DNA from: Lacrimispora sphenoides JCM 1415
GTDB taxonomy: Bacteria > Bacillota > Clostridia > Lachnospirales > Lachnospiraceae
Direction: 5' to 3'
Assembly: GCF_900105615.1 (NCBI RefSeq)
Contig: NZ_LT630003.1
Span: forward strand, 1,736,001 to 1,800,000
DNA length: 64,000 nt
Numbering within the stretch: position 1 is the first letter of the stretch; each line of letters opens with the position of its first letter. Positions 55,420 to 64,000 of the stretch are shown here, piece by piece. Position numbers and translations under genes: made by a program. The notes under the pieces were generated by a model. It ran no database searches and was not told where the DNA came from. It worked only from the letters and a program-made list of their open reading frames with translations.

Positions 55420-56319
55420 TTACACTCCTTCCTTCATGGAAACAAACAGTCCCAGCATTGCCAGTCCCGATGTATCGTCTTCTATGAAAATCTCGATATT
55501 CCTATCCTGGCATTCTTTTTGGATGCCGTCTCCAAAGTAGGCGAAACTTTTTGATATCTGCCCCCCCATAACCAGTGCATCAGGTTTAAACTTATCTAAA
55601 AACGGCATCATAGCGTCTTTTAAGTTATCCCCGAATACCTGGAACGTAAGCAGTGCCTTCTCTACTCCCTGAAAGGACCGGTCGTAAAGTTCCTTACCGG
55701 AAATACTGCTGCCATAAATTTCACCGGCAAGTGCTGCTAGACCTCTGACGGATACGTAATCATCAATTATTCCGTCACGATAAGGAGTATTGTAAAGCCA
55801 GCCATTTTCCGGCACTCCGTCCTTTTCTTCCTTTTGCACCTTTTTTGCTTTTACAAAAGCGGAGCCTGCTCCAGTGCCAATACAAAGACAAATGATTTTT
55901 TCCTTATCTGCAGCTTTTCCAAACCTGCTTTCCCCCACAGCAAACGCTTCCACATCATGAAGGAATTGAAACGGAATATCTGTCAGCCAATCCAGACGCT
56001 TTTTCAATTGGGGAACGAGAGGAATTCCATAGATGGAATCGTACTTATCTAGCCCCTTCATCAAACTGATTCCATGAACGTAATCGAACGGTCCCGGAAA
56101 CGCCATGGCTATGCCGGCAATGGGATTTCCCCCGGCCATCTTCTTCATCTGATCGATCAGGAAAGAAAAATTGTCAAAGATAATCCCGCTTTCTTCCTTT
56201 GCTAAGGCCGGAAAACTCTCCGGTTCTTTATAAAACATCTGTCCCGTTTGGTTTGCAACCGCGTATTTTATCTGCGTACCGCCTACATCCAGAAGTATAT
56301 AACTGCATTCCGCCTTCAC
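55420..56319 (-). CDS. ROK family sugar kinase-like protein
   Basis: About 299 residues when started at GTG 56319 (AAGGAG 8 bases upstream); an ATG at 56325 is too close to that site. The ATP phosphate loop is LDVGGTQIKYAV near the N-terminus, and CLCIGTGAGSAFVKAK forms the second phosphate motif. The catalytic Asp is likely in FLHDVEAFAVGE. The ROK zinc motif (Cys-rich, GHxxxxx-CxCGxxGC) is absent, so it is an atypical member. It would phosphorylate a sugar released by the mannosidase, e.g. mannose or N-acetylmannosamine (inference). Confidence 0.82.
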   Translation of the reverse strand: MKAECSYILLDVGGTQIKYAVANQTGQMFYKEPESFPALAKEESGIIFDNFSFLIDQMKKMAGGNPIAGIAMAFPGPFDYVHGISLMKGLDKYDSIYGIPLVPQLKKRLDWLTDIPFQFLHDVEAFAVGESRFGKAADKEKIICLCIGTGAGSAFVKAKKVQKEEKDGVPENGWLYNTPYRDGIIDDYVSVRGLAALAGEIYGSSISGKELYDRSFQGVEKALLTFQVFGDNLKDAMMPFLDKFKPDALVMGGQISKSFAYFGDGIQKECQDRNIEIFIEDDTSGLAMLGLFVSMKEGV

Positions 56320-56335
56320 ACTCATCTCTCCTTTG

Positions 56336-58798
56336 TCAATCTGTATAACAGGCAATCAGGCCCTCGTTTTCCGCCTCACATTCTGCATACATTTCCGCCT
56401 CGCCGCATGGCTCATGAACCATCAGCGTATAGAAAAATTCATAAAATCCACCCAGATTCACTTTGAAATTTGTCTCCCAATAGTTGTTCATCACCCAGGA
56501 GTAAATCGGGGAACGGTTTCTTCCAATATCCTTGCAATTACATAAGACAATTGGTCTGGCTTCCAGTCCGCCAAGACTAATGAGAGGCGCATCTTTCGTG
56601 ATAATGGCAAGATTTATGTTGTCTGATTTTAATACTACACCATTCTGTATCAGATAGAAGTCCTGACAGCTTCCCGGCAGCTGATCAATTCCCGGCCGGA
56701 TTATACAACCTGTTTTATCAAAATAAACCGTTGTGTCTTCTCCGGCAGTAAACGGAAGGGCTACGTATAAGTTTTCTGGCTCCCACACACTTTGTTTATG
56801 GACTCTTACCATTACCTCCAGCTTAGGCTGATGCTTATATGCCTTTACCAATACCGTATAGAATCCGGTTCCTTCCAGTTGATAATCCAATTCAATTGCC
56901 GCGTAAATCGTTCCGTTTTCCACGATTCTCCGATCCTTTAACATGCTTCTGTATCTTCTGGTAGCTGTGGACTTTCTGTTGCGTCCCATTCTTCTTCTGG
57001 TTTCACAGGCGGATTCCGCCATATCCGTCACCTCGTATACACCGGCAAATGCGCCGTCCACACTGTCATTACGGATCAGTTCTGTGTGATCTGCTTTATT
57101 TATAATGGAAGTAATTCCCTTTTCTCCGTCTAAAGTAAGAATTAAATGGTCAGTCTCAATCCGGTCTGCATCCACCCTGTTATCCTTTTCTGAAAGCAGG
57201 TCCTCAATGCCTTCCGCCCCGATGTGGGCGTGATTTTCAGTTGTCTGATACTTCCGTTCATCAAGAGTAATCATCACCAATTTCTCTTCCTTCGGTTTCA
57301 GAACAATTTCGATTTCTATCTGGGTAGCCCTGGCGATCCGTTTAACCTGGCTTGGGACCGTCTGTCCGGTTTCACAATCCACCACCCGGATCGGAATGCT
57401 CTCATCATAACGTACACCTTGGATGTACTCCCAGAACTCAATATAAAGGCAGGCTTTTGTGTGAAGCGCTACGTCATGTGGATTGATAATCAAATAGTGC
57501 TGAGGCTTATCCTGGCGTATTGTCACTTCCCCTTTGGCTGCCATAATCTGATCTAAATTCTTTGCCACGTGAGTATTGGAGTTAGCCGCATAAGCACCTT
57601 TTTTCAGTTCCAGCATCCCTACCAGACTTTCCCACGGTTCAGAAACGCTGGAGGAATACCCCCAGGTATGTTCCGCATACAGCATTTGCTCCTTTGCCGT
57701 TTTCTCCATCAGTTTCTGATTTCCAAGCAGGCCATGGGGATCCAGTTTCCTGCAGAGGTCATATTTTCTCATAGCATCCCGGTATACCTTCACCTCAGCC
57801 GGTGTTGAGCCGATTCCGTCGGCCCACCAGTCGGTCCAGTCTCCGCGAAAGACGGGGATATCGCTGCAATGATTCCTTACAGCATCGAAGAACTGCTCCA
57901 GGGTCACCATGCGGAAAGATATGCGGTCTTTGTATATCTTGTTTAATTCATTGACCCGTCTTGCAATGCCGGCACTGGGCGGTGCATTATCGGTAATTGC
58001 TCCAGAAACCATGAACGGTACGATATCGTAGGGATAACCTTCCTCATTGAGATTATCTAGATACCTCTGGATTCTGATCTTTACGATCTTCATCTCGTTC
58101 TCGTACGTGTCCTCTGTGTTCTGGTTAAGAATGAAATTCTTCCGGATTCCCGGTGAAAATTCATCGTTTATCATGTACGTTGTTCCCCCATGTGGAGCTA
58201 GAAACATCTCATTCCCCAGGTGGTAATGATCTCCGTTCCAGACTAATAGCTGGTTTCCTTTGGGGCTTTCCCAGTAGAACGGAAGTGATTTTTTATAGAG
58301 AGGGAACATTCCGTGATGGGGATGGAGGCAGGAGTAAAAATCCCGGATTCCATAATCGTAAAGTGCATCAGCATATCCCCATGCCATTCCGTTGATATCA
58401 GCGCACATACCAGCTGTAATCGGATGCCCGATTGCTTTTCCATACTGCTGCGCTTTTTCTATTGCGTGTTCCAGAACCGGCATGCTTACCAGTTCAGTCA
58501 TGTTTAAATAGTTGCCGCTTAACCCGATTTCGCCGCTTTTTACGTAGGTCTCAAATTTTTTCCTTGTGGCTTTGTCTGCTATTTCATAAAAATTCTCCAC
58601 CTGCCAGTAATTTTCGCACTGCCATACAAAACCGTCACACCCTGTGATTTCTCCGCTGTGGATTCCATCAAGAATATCCATGGCCTGGCGTATAAAGTCG
58701 TAATGGTACCGCATGATCTTATCCTGTCTTTCCGTATAGCCAATATCTGTATGGGAATGCTGTATTAAATAAATATTCCACTTTTTTTCCATATTCAT
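56336..58798 (-). CDS. GH38 alpha-mannosidase-like enzyme
   Basis: An 820-residue glycoside hydrolase. LIQHSHTDIGYTERQ (11-25) carries the zinc His16/Asp18, and Asp134 in MCADINGMAWG fits the catalytic nucleophile position. The central helical bundle and C-terminal beta-sandwich domains match GH38 layout. No signal peptide, so it acts on imported oligosaccharides. It is the first enzyme gene after the ABC permeases (20 bases). Substrate: alpha-mannosides most likely. Confidence 0.85.
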   Translation of the reverse strand: MNMEKKWNIYLIQHSHTDIGYTERQDKIMRYHYDFIRQAMDILDGIHSGEITGCDGFVWQCENYWQVENFYEIADKATRKKFETYVKSGEIGLSGNYLNMTELVSMPVLEHAIEKAQQYGKAIGHPITAGMCADINGMAWGYADALYDYGIRDFYSCLHPHHGMFPLYKKSLPFYWESPKGNQLLVWNGDHYHLGNEMFLAPHGGTTYMINDEFSPGIRKNFILNQNTEDTYENEMKIVKIRIQRYLDNLNEEGYPYDIVPFMVSGAITDNAPPSAGIARRVNELNKIYKDRISFRMVTLEQFFDAVRNHCSDIPVFRGDWTDWWADGIGSTPAEVKVYRDAMRKYDLCRKLDPHGLLGNQKLMEKTAKEQMLYAEHTWGYSSSVSEPWESLVGMLELKKGAYAANSNTHVAKNLDQIMAAKGEVTIRQDKPQHYLIINPHDVALHTKACLYIEFWEYIQGVRYDESIPIRVVDCETGQTVPSQVKRIARATQIEIEIVLKPKEEKLVMITLDERKYQTTENHAHIGAEGIEDLLSEKDNRVDADRIETDHLILTLDGEKGITSIINKADHTELIRNDSVDGAFAGVYEVTDMAESACETRRRMGRNRKSTATRRYRSMLKDRRIVENGTIYAAIELDYQLEGTGFYTVLVKAYKHQPKLEVMVRVHKQSVWEPENLYVALPFTAGEDTTVYFDKTGCIIRPGIDQLPGSCQDFYLIQNGVVLKSDNINLAIITKDAPLISLGGLEARPIVLCNCKDIGRNRSPIYSWVMNNYWETNFKVNLGGFYEFFYTLMVHEPCGEAEMYAECEAENEGLIACYTD

Positions 58799-58818
58799 CT
58801 TCGTCCTCCTTATTCCTT

Positions 58819-59634
58819 TTATTTACTGGTGTAAGCCATACCCGCCTCAAAATTATTCTGAAGAAATATGAACAGAATAATGGTTGGTATGGACACCAGT
58901 ATACAAGCTAAAAACAGTGCCGGTGCATTACCTTTGCTTAACATGGACATGCTTGCCATGACCGGTCTGACATTGGTTGATTTTGTAAAAGTAAGCCCGA
59001 ACATTAAGTCGTTCCAGGACCAGGTAAACTGTGTAAGGAACAGAATGGATAAAGGTGCCTTTGCCATTGGTACGAAGATGTGTAACAGCGTTTTCCAATC
59101 CGATGCCCCATCGATCTTTGCCGATTCGCAGACCTCTTTAGAGATACCAAGGAAAAAGTTGCGAAGGACAAACATACAGAAAGGAATACAGATTGCCGTA
59201 TAGAACAGTACCATGCCCAGATATGTATCGTAAAGTCCCAGCTTAAAGTATCCTTTGTAAACAGGAATCAAATAAACCTGAAACGGAAAGATTGTTCCGC
59301 TGTAGATAAAAAGGAACCAGAACATTTTTCCACGAATCCTTAAATGAGTGAGGGCATAAGCTGCCAGAAGGCCGATAAAAGCGGAAAATCCCGCTCCTAA
59401 AACGGCGTATAAAAGGCTGGCTCCTATGGAACTTAATATCCCGCTTTCAATCACAGTTTTTATATTGCCCACCAAATTGAAACCTTCTGGTAGCTGCCAA
59501 AAGCTTCCCATGTTATATTCCTGCTTTGTCTTTACGATATTCAGTACTGTAAAGATCAAGGGGGTAATCCACACAAGGCCAAGAACGGACAGTATGGTAT
59601 TAACAATGACTGTTTTATTTGTTTTCTGTGCCAT
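58819..59634 (-). CDS. Carbohydrate ABC transporter permease (MalG type)
   Basis: A 271-residue permease with six membrane segments and the ATPase-coupling loop ESAKIDGASDWKTLLHIFVP. Pairs with the upstream permease. No ATP-binding gene is in the cluster; such importers often share a multi-sugar ATPase (MsmK-like) encoded elsewhere. Confidence 0.92.
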   Translation of the reverse strand: MAQKTNKTVIVNTILSVLGLVWITPLIFTVLNIVKTKQEYNMGSFWQLPEGFNLVGNIKTVIESGILSSIGASLLYAVLGAGFSAFIGLLAAYALTHLRIRGKMFWFLFIYSGTIFPFQVYLIPVYKGYFKLGLYDTYLGMVLFYTAICIPFCMFVLRNFFLGISKEVCESAKIDGASDWKTLLHIFVPMAKAPLSILFLTQFTWSWNDLMFGLTFTKSTNVRPVMASMSMLSKGNAPALFLACILVSIPTIILFIFLQNNFEAGMAYTSK

Positions 59635-59648
59635 GATGACCTCCTTGT

Positions 59649-60527
59649 CTAATCTTCCTTGAAAGTATTCCTGATATTAAAATAGGATACTATGAGGATT
59701 ACGATAGTAAGTACGACTGCAACCGCAGCGCCAACGCCGAAATTGTTATAAATAAAGGATTCCTCGTACATGGTAAGAGCCAGAGTCTCAGATGTCCTGT
59801 ATGGACCGCCTTTCGTCATAACCCATATGCCGTCAAATACTTTAAAACTGTTTACAAGGGCCATTAAAAGCACAACGATGATGGTCGGTTTTAAAAGCGG
59901 CAGGATCACTTTTGTGTAAAGCTTGATGGAACCTGCACCTTCAATCTTGGCGGCCTCAATGGGAGACGAATCCATGTTCCTGATTCCTGAAATGAACAAC
60001 AGCATGTTTAGACCGATCCCCTGCCATACGCCGGTCAGGATCATGATAAAGGTATTCACATAAGGAATGGCTAGCCAGTCTCTCGCCAGTTCCGGCTTCC
60101 CAAGCCATAGGAAAATCTGAGGAAGTCCATAGGTGGATAAAAGAGTAGCCATGATCAAGCCTCCGACCGTGCCGGAAAGTGCTGTTGGAAAATAGAATAT
60201 ATTTTTAAAGAGAGTTAATGCGGAACTCCTTGTAATCAAAATCGCAAACATTAATGGAACAAGCACTGACGTAACCATGGAAGAAACTACCCAGATGAGA
60301 GTATTCATCACTGAAGTCTTGAAATTTTTATCCTGAAACAAATTGATATAATTATCCAGACCTCTAAACGTCACTTTTGAAAAACCATCCCATTCAAAGA
60401 AGCTAAGCCGGACCGTATAAAAAATGGATGATACAAAAAAAATACCGATAAAAAGGACTGCCGGAAGTATATATAAATAATCCTTCCAATATATTTTTTT
60501 ATTCTTTGTTTCTATCGTCCTTGCCAT
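59649..60527 (-). CDS. Carbohydrate ABC transporter permease (MalF type)
   Basis: A 292-residue permease with six membrane segments and the coupling loop EAAKIEGAGSIKLYTKVILP. It follows the solute-binding protein gene after 71 bases that hold a strong hairpin, and precedes the MalG-type gene by 14 bases. Confidence 0.92.
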   Translation of the reverse strand: MARTIETKNKKIYWKDYLYILPAVLFIGIFFVSSIFYTVRLSFFEWDGFSKVTFRGLDNYINLFQDKNFKTSVMNTLIWVVSSMVTSVLVPLMFAILITRSSALTLFKNIFYFPTALSGTVGGLIMATLLSTYGLPQIFLWLGKPELARDWLAIPYVNTFIMILTGVWQGIGLNMLLFISGIRNMDSSPIEAAKIEGAGSIKLYTKVILPLLKPTIIVVLLMALVNSFKVFDGIWVMTKGGPYRTSETLALTMYEESFIYNNFGVGAAVAVVLTIVILIVSYFNIRNTFKED

Positions 60528-60555
60528 ACCAGATGCTCCTTTCTAATAGCAGACT

Positions 60556-60579
60556 CGGAGAGCGGATGTCCGCTCTCCG
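60556..60579. repeat. Near-perfect hairpin between binding-protein and permease genes
   Basis: 11-bp arms (60556-60566 and 60569-60579, CGGAGAGCGGA / TCCGCTCTCCG) with a 2-base centre. No T run follows on the minus strand. Such hairpins protect upstream mRNA and raise binding-protein output relative to permeases. Confidence 0.7.
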
Positions 60580-60598
60580 GTTCCTGACCTTTTCCTGA

Positions 60599-61933
60599 CT
60601 ATTTTCCAAATACTTCAGATGCTTTTGCCTGGATTGTATGTAATACATCATCCACATCTGCATCGCCAAGTTCAAACTTCATCAGTTCGTCCAACGCTGT
60701 ATTACGAATTTCTTCCGGCGTATTTTCGTAGTAGCGGAGGAGCATCTGGTAATTATCTGAATCTGAAGTAAAGGCAAGCGTATCCTGGATGCATTTGTTA
60801 TCAACCTGTACTTCACTGGTATTTACAAAGTTTGCGACTTCTGTCAGAACCGTCTGATGCTCTTTCTTAAACCAGGACCGCAACACTTCTTTTGCAGTTT
60901 CTTTATCTGTGCTGGCCTTGGCGACACATAATGGAGCCACTTCATAGAAGATAACCTTCTTATGATCATTCATGGAAGGAAGGACGAATACACCCACAGT
61001 TTCTCCGGCTACCATGCCGTATTCTTTAATCAGGGAACCCACTTCATAGTTTGGCTCCAATTCCATGGCTACGGTACCTTGTGCTAAAGATTTATCCATA
61101 TCTTGAATCTTCATGGGCATGGTGAAATATCCCTTGTCCAGCATGTCTTTCCAGATGTTCATTACTTTTACTACGTCCGGATCCGTATAGTCTTTTGTTC
61201 CGTTACAGATATCCATATAAAGCTGCGGTTCATATGCACCAATTAAGGCCTGGAACCAGATGAAGCCTGCCCATGAGTCGTTTTTCAATGCGATCGGAGT
61301 GATGCCGTTGTCCTTTAACGTTTGGCAGACAGCAAGGAACTCATCAAATGTTTGGGGCTCTTCAAGATTAAACTGTTTGAAAATATCCATATTGTAAACC
61401 ATGGTATTATAGATAACACTATATGGCACCGCATAGACCTTGCCATCCACAGTAAACGCATCTGCCAAGTCCTTTGATACGCCGTTTGGAACAATCACTT
61501 CATCCCAAAGGTCTGATAAATCCTCTAGCAAATCATTCTTGGCAAGTGTTTCTAACTGAGGTCCGCTCCACCAGGTAAATAATCCTGGTGCCTTCTTATC
61601 GCGGATGGATTGCTGCATGGCTGTCTGATATGCTGCCGTATCCGGATACGCAATCTGTTCTACTTTAATTCCGCTTAATTCCGTAATACTGTTCATGATT
61701 TTATCTACATCAGACTTTTCCGAATTGGCAAATTTGTCATTCCAAAATTCAACTTTCATTCCTACTGCTGCGCTTCCCCCTGCCGCTGCTCCTGATGTCT
61801 CTGATTTTTCCCCTTCTGTTTTCACCGTCCCGGTGTCAGCGTTCCCTTTTGTACTGCTCCCACATCCGGCCAATGTTCCCATAATCATTGCCGCTGTCAG
61901 CGTCGCCGCTACAAACCTCTTAGTTTTTAACAT
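60599..61933 (-). CDS. Extracellular sugar-binding lipoprotein (ABC transporter)
   Basis: A 444-residue family 1 solute-binding protein. Lipobox LAGC with Cys24, then a Gly/Ser/Thr-rich spacer (25-55) and the binding domain (about 56-444), with KVYAVPYSVIYNTMVYNMDIF and GITPIALKNDSWAGF typical of sugar-binding proteins. It would capture a mannose-containing oligosaccharide outside the cell. First gene of the operon; the 350-base gap upstream holds an AT-rich promoter region and the palindrome at 62073-62093. Confidence 0.92.
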   Translation of the reverse strand: MLKTKRFVAATLTAAMIMGTLAGCGSSTKGNADTGTVKTEGEKSETSGAAAGGSAAVGMKVEFWNDKFANSEKSDVDKIMNSITELSGIKVEQIAYPDTAAYQTAMQQSIRDKKAPGLFTWWSGPQLETLAKNDLLEDLSDLWDEVIVPNGVSKDLADAFTVDGKVYAVPYSVIYNTMVYNMDIFKQFNLEEPQTFDEFLAVCQTLKDNGITPIALKNDSWAGFIWFQALIGAYEPQLYMDICNGTKDYTDPDVVKVMNIWKDMLDKGYFTMPMKIQDMDKSLAQGTVAMELEPNYEVGSLIKEYGMVAGETVGVFVLPSMNDHKKVIFYEVAPLCVAKASTDKETAKEVLRSWFKKEHQTVLTEVANFVNTSEVQVDNKCIQDTLAFTSDSDNYQMLLRYYENTPEEIRNTALDELMKFELGDADVDDVLHTIQAKASEVFGK

Positions 61934-62072
61934 AACGATTGCCTCCTTATTTGCTTATCCTGTGCCACTTGCGCAGGCATGTAAAAGTTATAACATTACA
62001 ATATACTAATATTATCAATAAATCAATTCATTTCATGCAAATGATACAAGTTTAGTAATTATATTTAATACT

Positions 62073-62093
62073 TTTTATGCAAAATGCATAAAA
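62073..62093. promoter_or_regulatory. Palindrome upstream of the sugar-binding protein gene
   Basis: Arms TTTTATGCA (62073-62081) and TGCATAAAA (62085-62093) around AAA, 140 bases upstream of the gene start. A candidate site for the GntR regulator at 54697. The rest of 61934-62218 is AT-rich with no gene seen; no confident -35/-10 pair was found. Confidence 0.5.
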
Positions 62094-62218
62094 TTTATTT
62101 ATAGTAAGTTATAATGGAGGATAAATCAAGTGATTTCAATTATTTTTTCCTTATTTTTATCCAGTAATGCCTCTTTAGATAATACATTTTAATAGGTGAT
62201 TTACGATTTTTTGCACAA

Positions 62219-62265
62219 TAAAAAACAGGGTGTGCACATTCCTGTAGCATACTCCCTGTTTTTCC
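62219..62265 (-). terminator. Rho-independent terminator after proA
   Basis: Stem AAAAACAGGG / CCCTGTTTTT flanking a 20-base loop, with T run on the minus strand; 19 bases past the proA stop. Confidence 0.85.
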
Positions 62266-62283
62266 TTATATGTTTTAACCTAG

Positions 62284-63528
62284 CTATGGACGTACGTGGC
62301 CATCCCCATATATGATATATTTTGTGGTCGTCAGTTCTTTAAGCCCCATAGGACCTCTTGCATGGAGTTTTTGGGTACTGATCCCGATCTCAGCGCCAAA
62401 GCCGAATTCGTATCCATCCGTAAAGCGTGTGGATGCATTGACATAAACGGCTGCTGCATCGATCTCATTTAAAAACTTCTGTGCGTTATTATAATTTGAT
62501 GTAATGATCGCTTCGGAATGCTTGGTGTTATAACGATTAATGTGGGAAATTGCTTCATCCACAGAGCCAACAATCTTTAAGGACAAAATATAGTCCAGGT
62601 ATTCACTGCCCCAATCCTCCTCGGTTGCAGGGACAAATCCCTCTGCCATGGTACAGGCTTCTTCATCCGCCCGGATCTCTACCGATTTCTGAGCGAGCCG
62701 CTCTTTTAATAAAGGCAGGAACTGAGGGGCAATTGTTCTGTGGATGACCAGGGATTCGCAGGCATTGCATACTCCGATCCTCTGGGTCTTTGCATTAAAT
62801 ATAATATCTAAGGCCATATCAAAATCAGCGGATTCATCGACAAAAATATGGCAGTTTCCGGTTCCTGTTTCAATGACCGGAATGGTACTGTTATCCACAA
62901 CAGTTTTTATTAATCCAGCGCCTCCTCTTGGGATCAATACATCCACATATTCCCTAAGACGCATGAATTCCTTTGTTACTTCTCTGTCAGTATCAGTGAT
63001 GAGCTGGATGGCATCCTCCGGAAGGCTGGCATTCCTAAGGCCGGTACGGATCCATTTAACTATGGCCATATTGGATTCCAAAGCATCGCTTCCGCCCTTT
63101 AAGATCACAGCATTTCCTGATTTAAAGCAGAGTCCAAAGGCATCGGCGGTCACGTTGGGCCTGGCTTCATATATAATACCTACAACGCCCAAAGGAACGC
63201 GCTTCTGGCCGATGGTCATGCCATTGGGGCGTATCTTCATGGAAAGCACTTCTCCCACCGGGTCATCCAGCGCAGCCACGGATAAAAGTCCGTCAGCCAT
63301 GGCTTCGATTCTTGCAGGAGTCAGTTCCAGGCGGTCAATCAGTCCGGCGTTCATTCCGGAAGCAGCAGCTTTTATTACATCCTCCTGGTTTGCGGCGAGG
63401 ATTTCCGCTTCTCCTTCCAGCAGGGCTGCTGCCGCTGCCTTTAAGCCTTCATTCTTTCTTGCTGAGCCCTGGATCCCTATAATTCCGGCTGTTTCTTTTG
63501 CTTTTTTTCCGATTTCAGTAATCGTCAT
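62284..63528 (-). CDS. proA: Gamma-glutamyl phosphate reductase
   Basis: A 414-residue NADPH-dependent enzyme making glutamate-5-semialdehyde for proline synthesis. The ATG at 63528 has GGAGG 8 bases upstream; an ATG at 63543 was rejected. The catalytic Cys is in [14 protein letters not shown]. Other family segments are [12 protein letters not shown] and [22 protein letters not shown]. proB is not in the window. Confidence 0.95.
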   Translation of the reverse strand: MTITEIGKKAKETAGIIGIQGSARKNEGLKAAAAALLEGEAEILAANQEDVIKAAASGMNAGLIDRLELTPARIEAMADGLLSVAALDDPVGEVLSMKIRPNGMTIGQKRVPLGVVGIIYEARPNVTADAFGLCFKSGNAVILKGGSDALESNMAIVKWIRTGLRNASLPEDAIQLITDTDREVTKEFMRLREYVDVLIPRGGAGLIKTVVDNSTIPVIETGTGNCHIFVDESADFDMALDIIFNAKTQRIGVCNACESLVIHRTIAPQFLPLLKERLAQKSVEIRADEEACTMAEGFVPATEEDWGSEYLDYILSLKIVGSVDEAISHINRYNTKHSEAIITSNYNNAQKFLNEIDAAAVYVNASTRFTDGYEFGFGAEIGISTQKLHARGPMGLKELTTTKYIIYGDGHVRP

Positions 63529-63577
63529 AAAAGGTTCCTCCAATCTTTTCCTTATGATTGCCCTTAAACTTTGGACT

Positions 63578-63628
63578 GGGCCCGCCCCGCTCTATCGGGT
63601 GTAAAGGGATACCCGAAGGGTGTTCTTA
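63578..63628 (-). repeat. Weak copy of repeat family 1 (5' of proA)
   Basis: GGGTGTAAAGGGATACCCGAAGGGTGTTC matches the 3' half of the family (hairpin ACCC-TTC-GGGT on the minus strand); the other half is poorly preserved. Between proA and the cyclo-ligase gene. Confidence 0.4.
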
Positions 63629-63651
63629 ATCAGTATTTCTTTTTTCTTGCT

Positions 63652-63670
63652 CTTAAGGGAATCCCTTAAG
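63652..63670. repeat. Palindrome over the cyclo-ligase stop codon
   Basis: CTTAAGGGA (63652-63660), one base, TCCCTTAAG (63662-63670). On the minus strand the T-rich TCTTTTTTC stretch does not directly follow but is near (about 63640), so a terminator is possible. Confidence 0.4.
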
Positions 63671-64000
63671 GAATGATAATCCGGTCCATGCGTTTGTCAT
63701 GTGGTTCCGTAGGAATATGGTCAAAAACCTGGAAGCCGTAGGCTATGGCAATGCGGGGATGGTTTGGTTCTCGTTCAAAGAACCGGTCATAATATCCGCC
63801 GCCGTATCCGAGCCGGTTTCCCGACTTATCAAAAGCAACTCCCGGAACAATCACAGGTGCTTCCGGATCATAGATTTTTAAGCAGGTTGGTTTGGGCTCC
63901 ATAATACCCATGACGCCTTCTTCTAAATCTGCTTTTCCGGAAATGGAATAAAATTCAAGATCCCTTCCAACGACCTTTGGTACTGCTATGTATTTTCCCT
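63666..64000 (-). CDS. 5-formyltetrahydrofolate cyclo-ligase (C-terminal part, runs off the window)
   Basis: At least 111 C-terminal residues; the frame is open to the window edge. VPGVAFDKSGNRLGYGGGYY is the MTHFS signature, which binds ATP and folate. The enzyme converts 5-formyl-THF to 5,10-methenyl-THF using ATP. It precedes proA on the same strand by about 120 bases with a weak repeat copy between. Confidence 0.92.
   Translation of the reverse strand, partial: GKYIAVPKVVGRDLEFYSISGKADLEEGVMGIMEPKPTCLKIYDPEAPVIVPGVAFDKSGNRLGYGGGYYDRFFEREPNHPRIAIAYGFQVFDHIPTEPHDKRMDRIIIP

Noticed and set aside
62744..63604. Long open frame of 286 codons opposite proA
   Set aside because: It lies entirely antisense to a well-supported gene, has no ribosome binding site and its composition is that of a mirrored coding frame.

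Overview
The window looks like chromosomal DNA from an anaerobic, low-to-mid GC Firmicute, most likely a Lachnospiraceae / Clostridium cluster XIVa gut commensal. The evidence is the gene order (miaB-mutS-mutL-miaA; radC-mreC-mreD-PBP2-minCDE-rodA-mgsA; sepF-aroB-lspA-rluD), strong AGGAGG ribosome binding sites, clostridial families (DUF4321, YnbB-like PLP protein, cytidylate-kinase-like protein, small P-loop protein), oxygen-independent-type sulfatases and many PTS/ABC sugar systems. Genus is inference. All but one supported gene lie on the minus strand; the exception is a GntR regulator at 49.9 kb. No rRNA, tRNA, CRISPR array, prophage or insertion sequence was seen.

Layout, in window order. 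(1) 1-7.9 kb: a complete, rearranged version of the functionally unassigned E. coli yhf operon (yhfZ-yhfY-yhfU-yhfT-amidase-php-yhfS-yhfX-yhfW in transcription order). It carries an added amidase-signature gene and two copies of a 14-bp operator-like sequence around the regulator gene. (2) 8-33.5 kb: housekeeping genes for pseudouridylation, lipoprotein processing, shikimate synthesis, septation (SepF), PLP homeostasis, cell-wall synthesis and shape (DacA, RodA, PBP2, MreC, MreD), Min division-site control, RadC, mismatch repair (MutS, MutL) and tRNA modification (MiaA, MiaB). mreB is missing from its usual place between radC and mreC. PBP2 is oversized. The methylglyoxal synthase has Glu at the catalytic Asp position. 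(3) 33.6-38.9 kb: a DUF1189 membrane protein with a coupled 39-residue ORF, then a LicT-controlled beta-glucoside PTS operon with a recognisable RAT/terminator. (4) 39-42.5 kb: an Lsa-like ABC-F ATPase behind an attenuator leader that contains a Met-Lys-stop micro-ORF, then motA-motB. (5) 42.6-50.6 kb: a mannose-family PTS with two cytoplasmic sulfatases and a PHP/DUF3604-like protein, divergent from a GntR regulator. (6) 50.7-61.9 kb: an ABC importer with two GH38-fold proteins, a ROK kinase, a GntR regulator and a two-domain mannose-6-phosphate-isomerase-like protein, probably for mannose-containing glycans. (7) 62.3-64 kb: proA and the 3' part of a 5-formyltetrahydrofolate cyclo-ligase gene.

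The most unusual features are two families of small intergenic repeats. Each sits directly 5' of a minus-strand gene, in one orientation, and ends near the ribosome binding site. One family shows compensatory changes in its hairpin stems, which suggests structured 5' leader RNA. The other signals worth following are the amidase-containing yhf operon with its paired operators, the ABC-F leader attenuator, and the PTS/sulfatase locus that would desulfate sugars after import.
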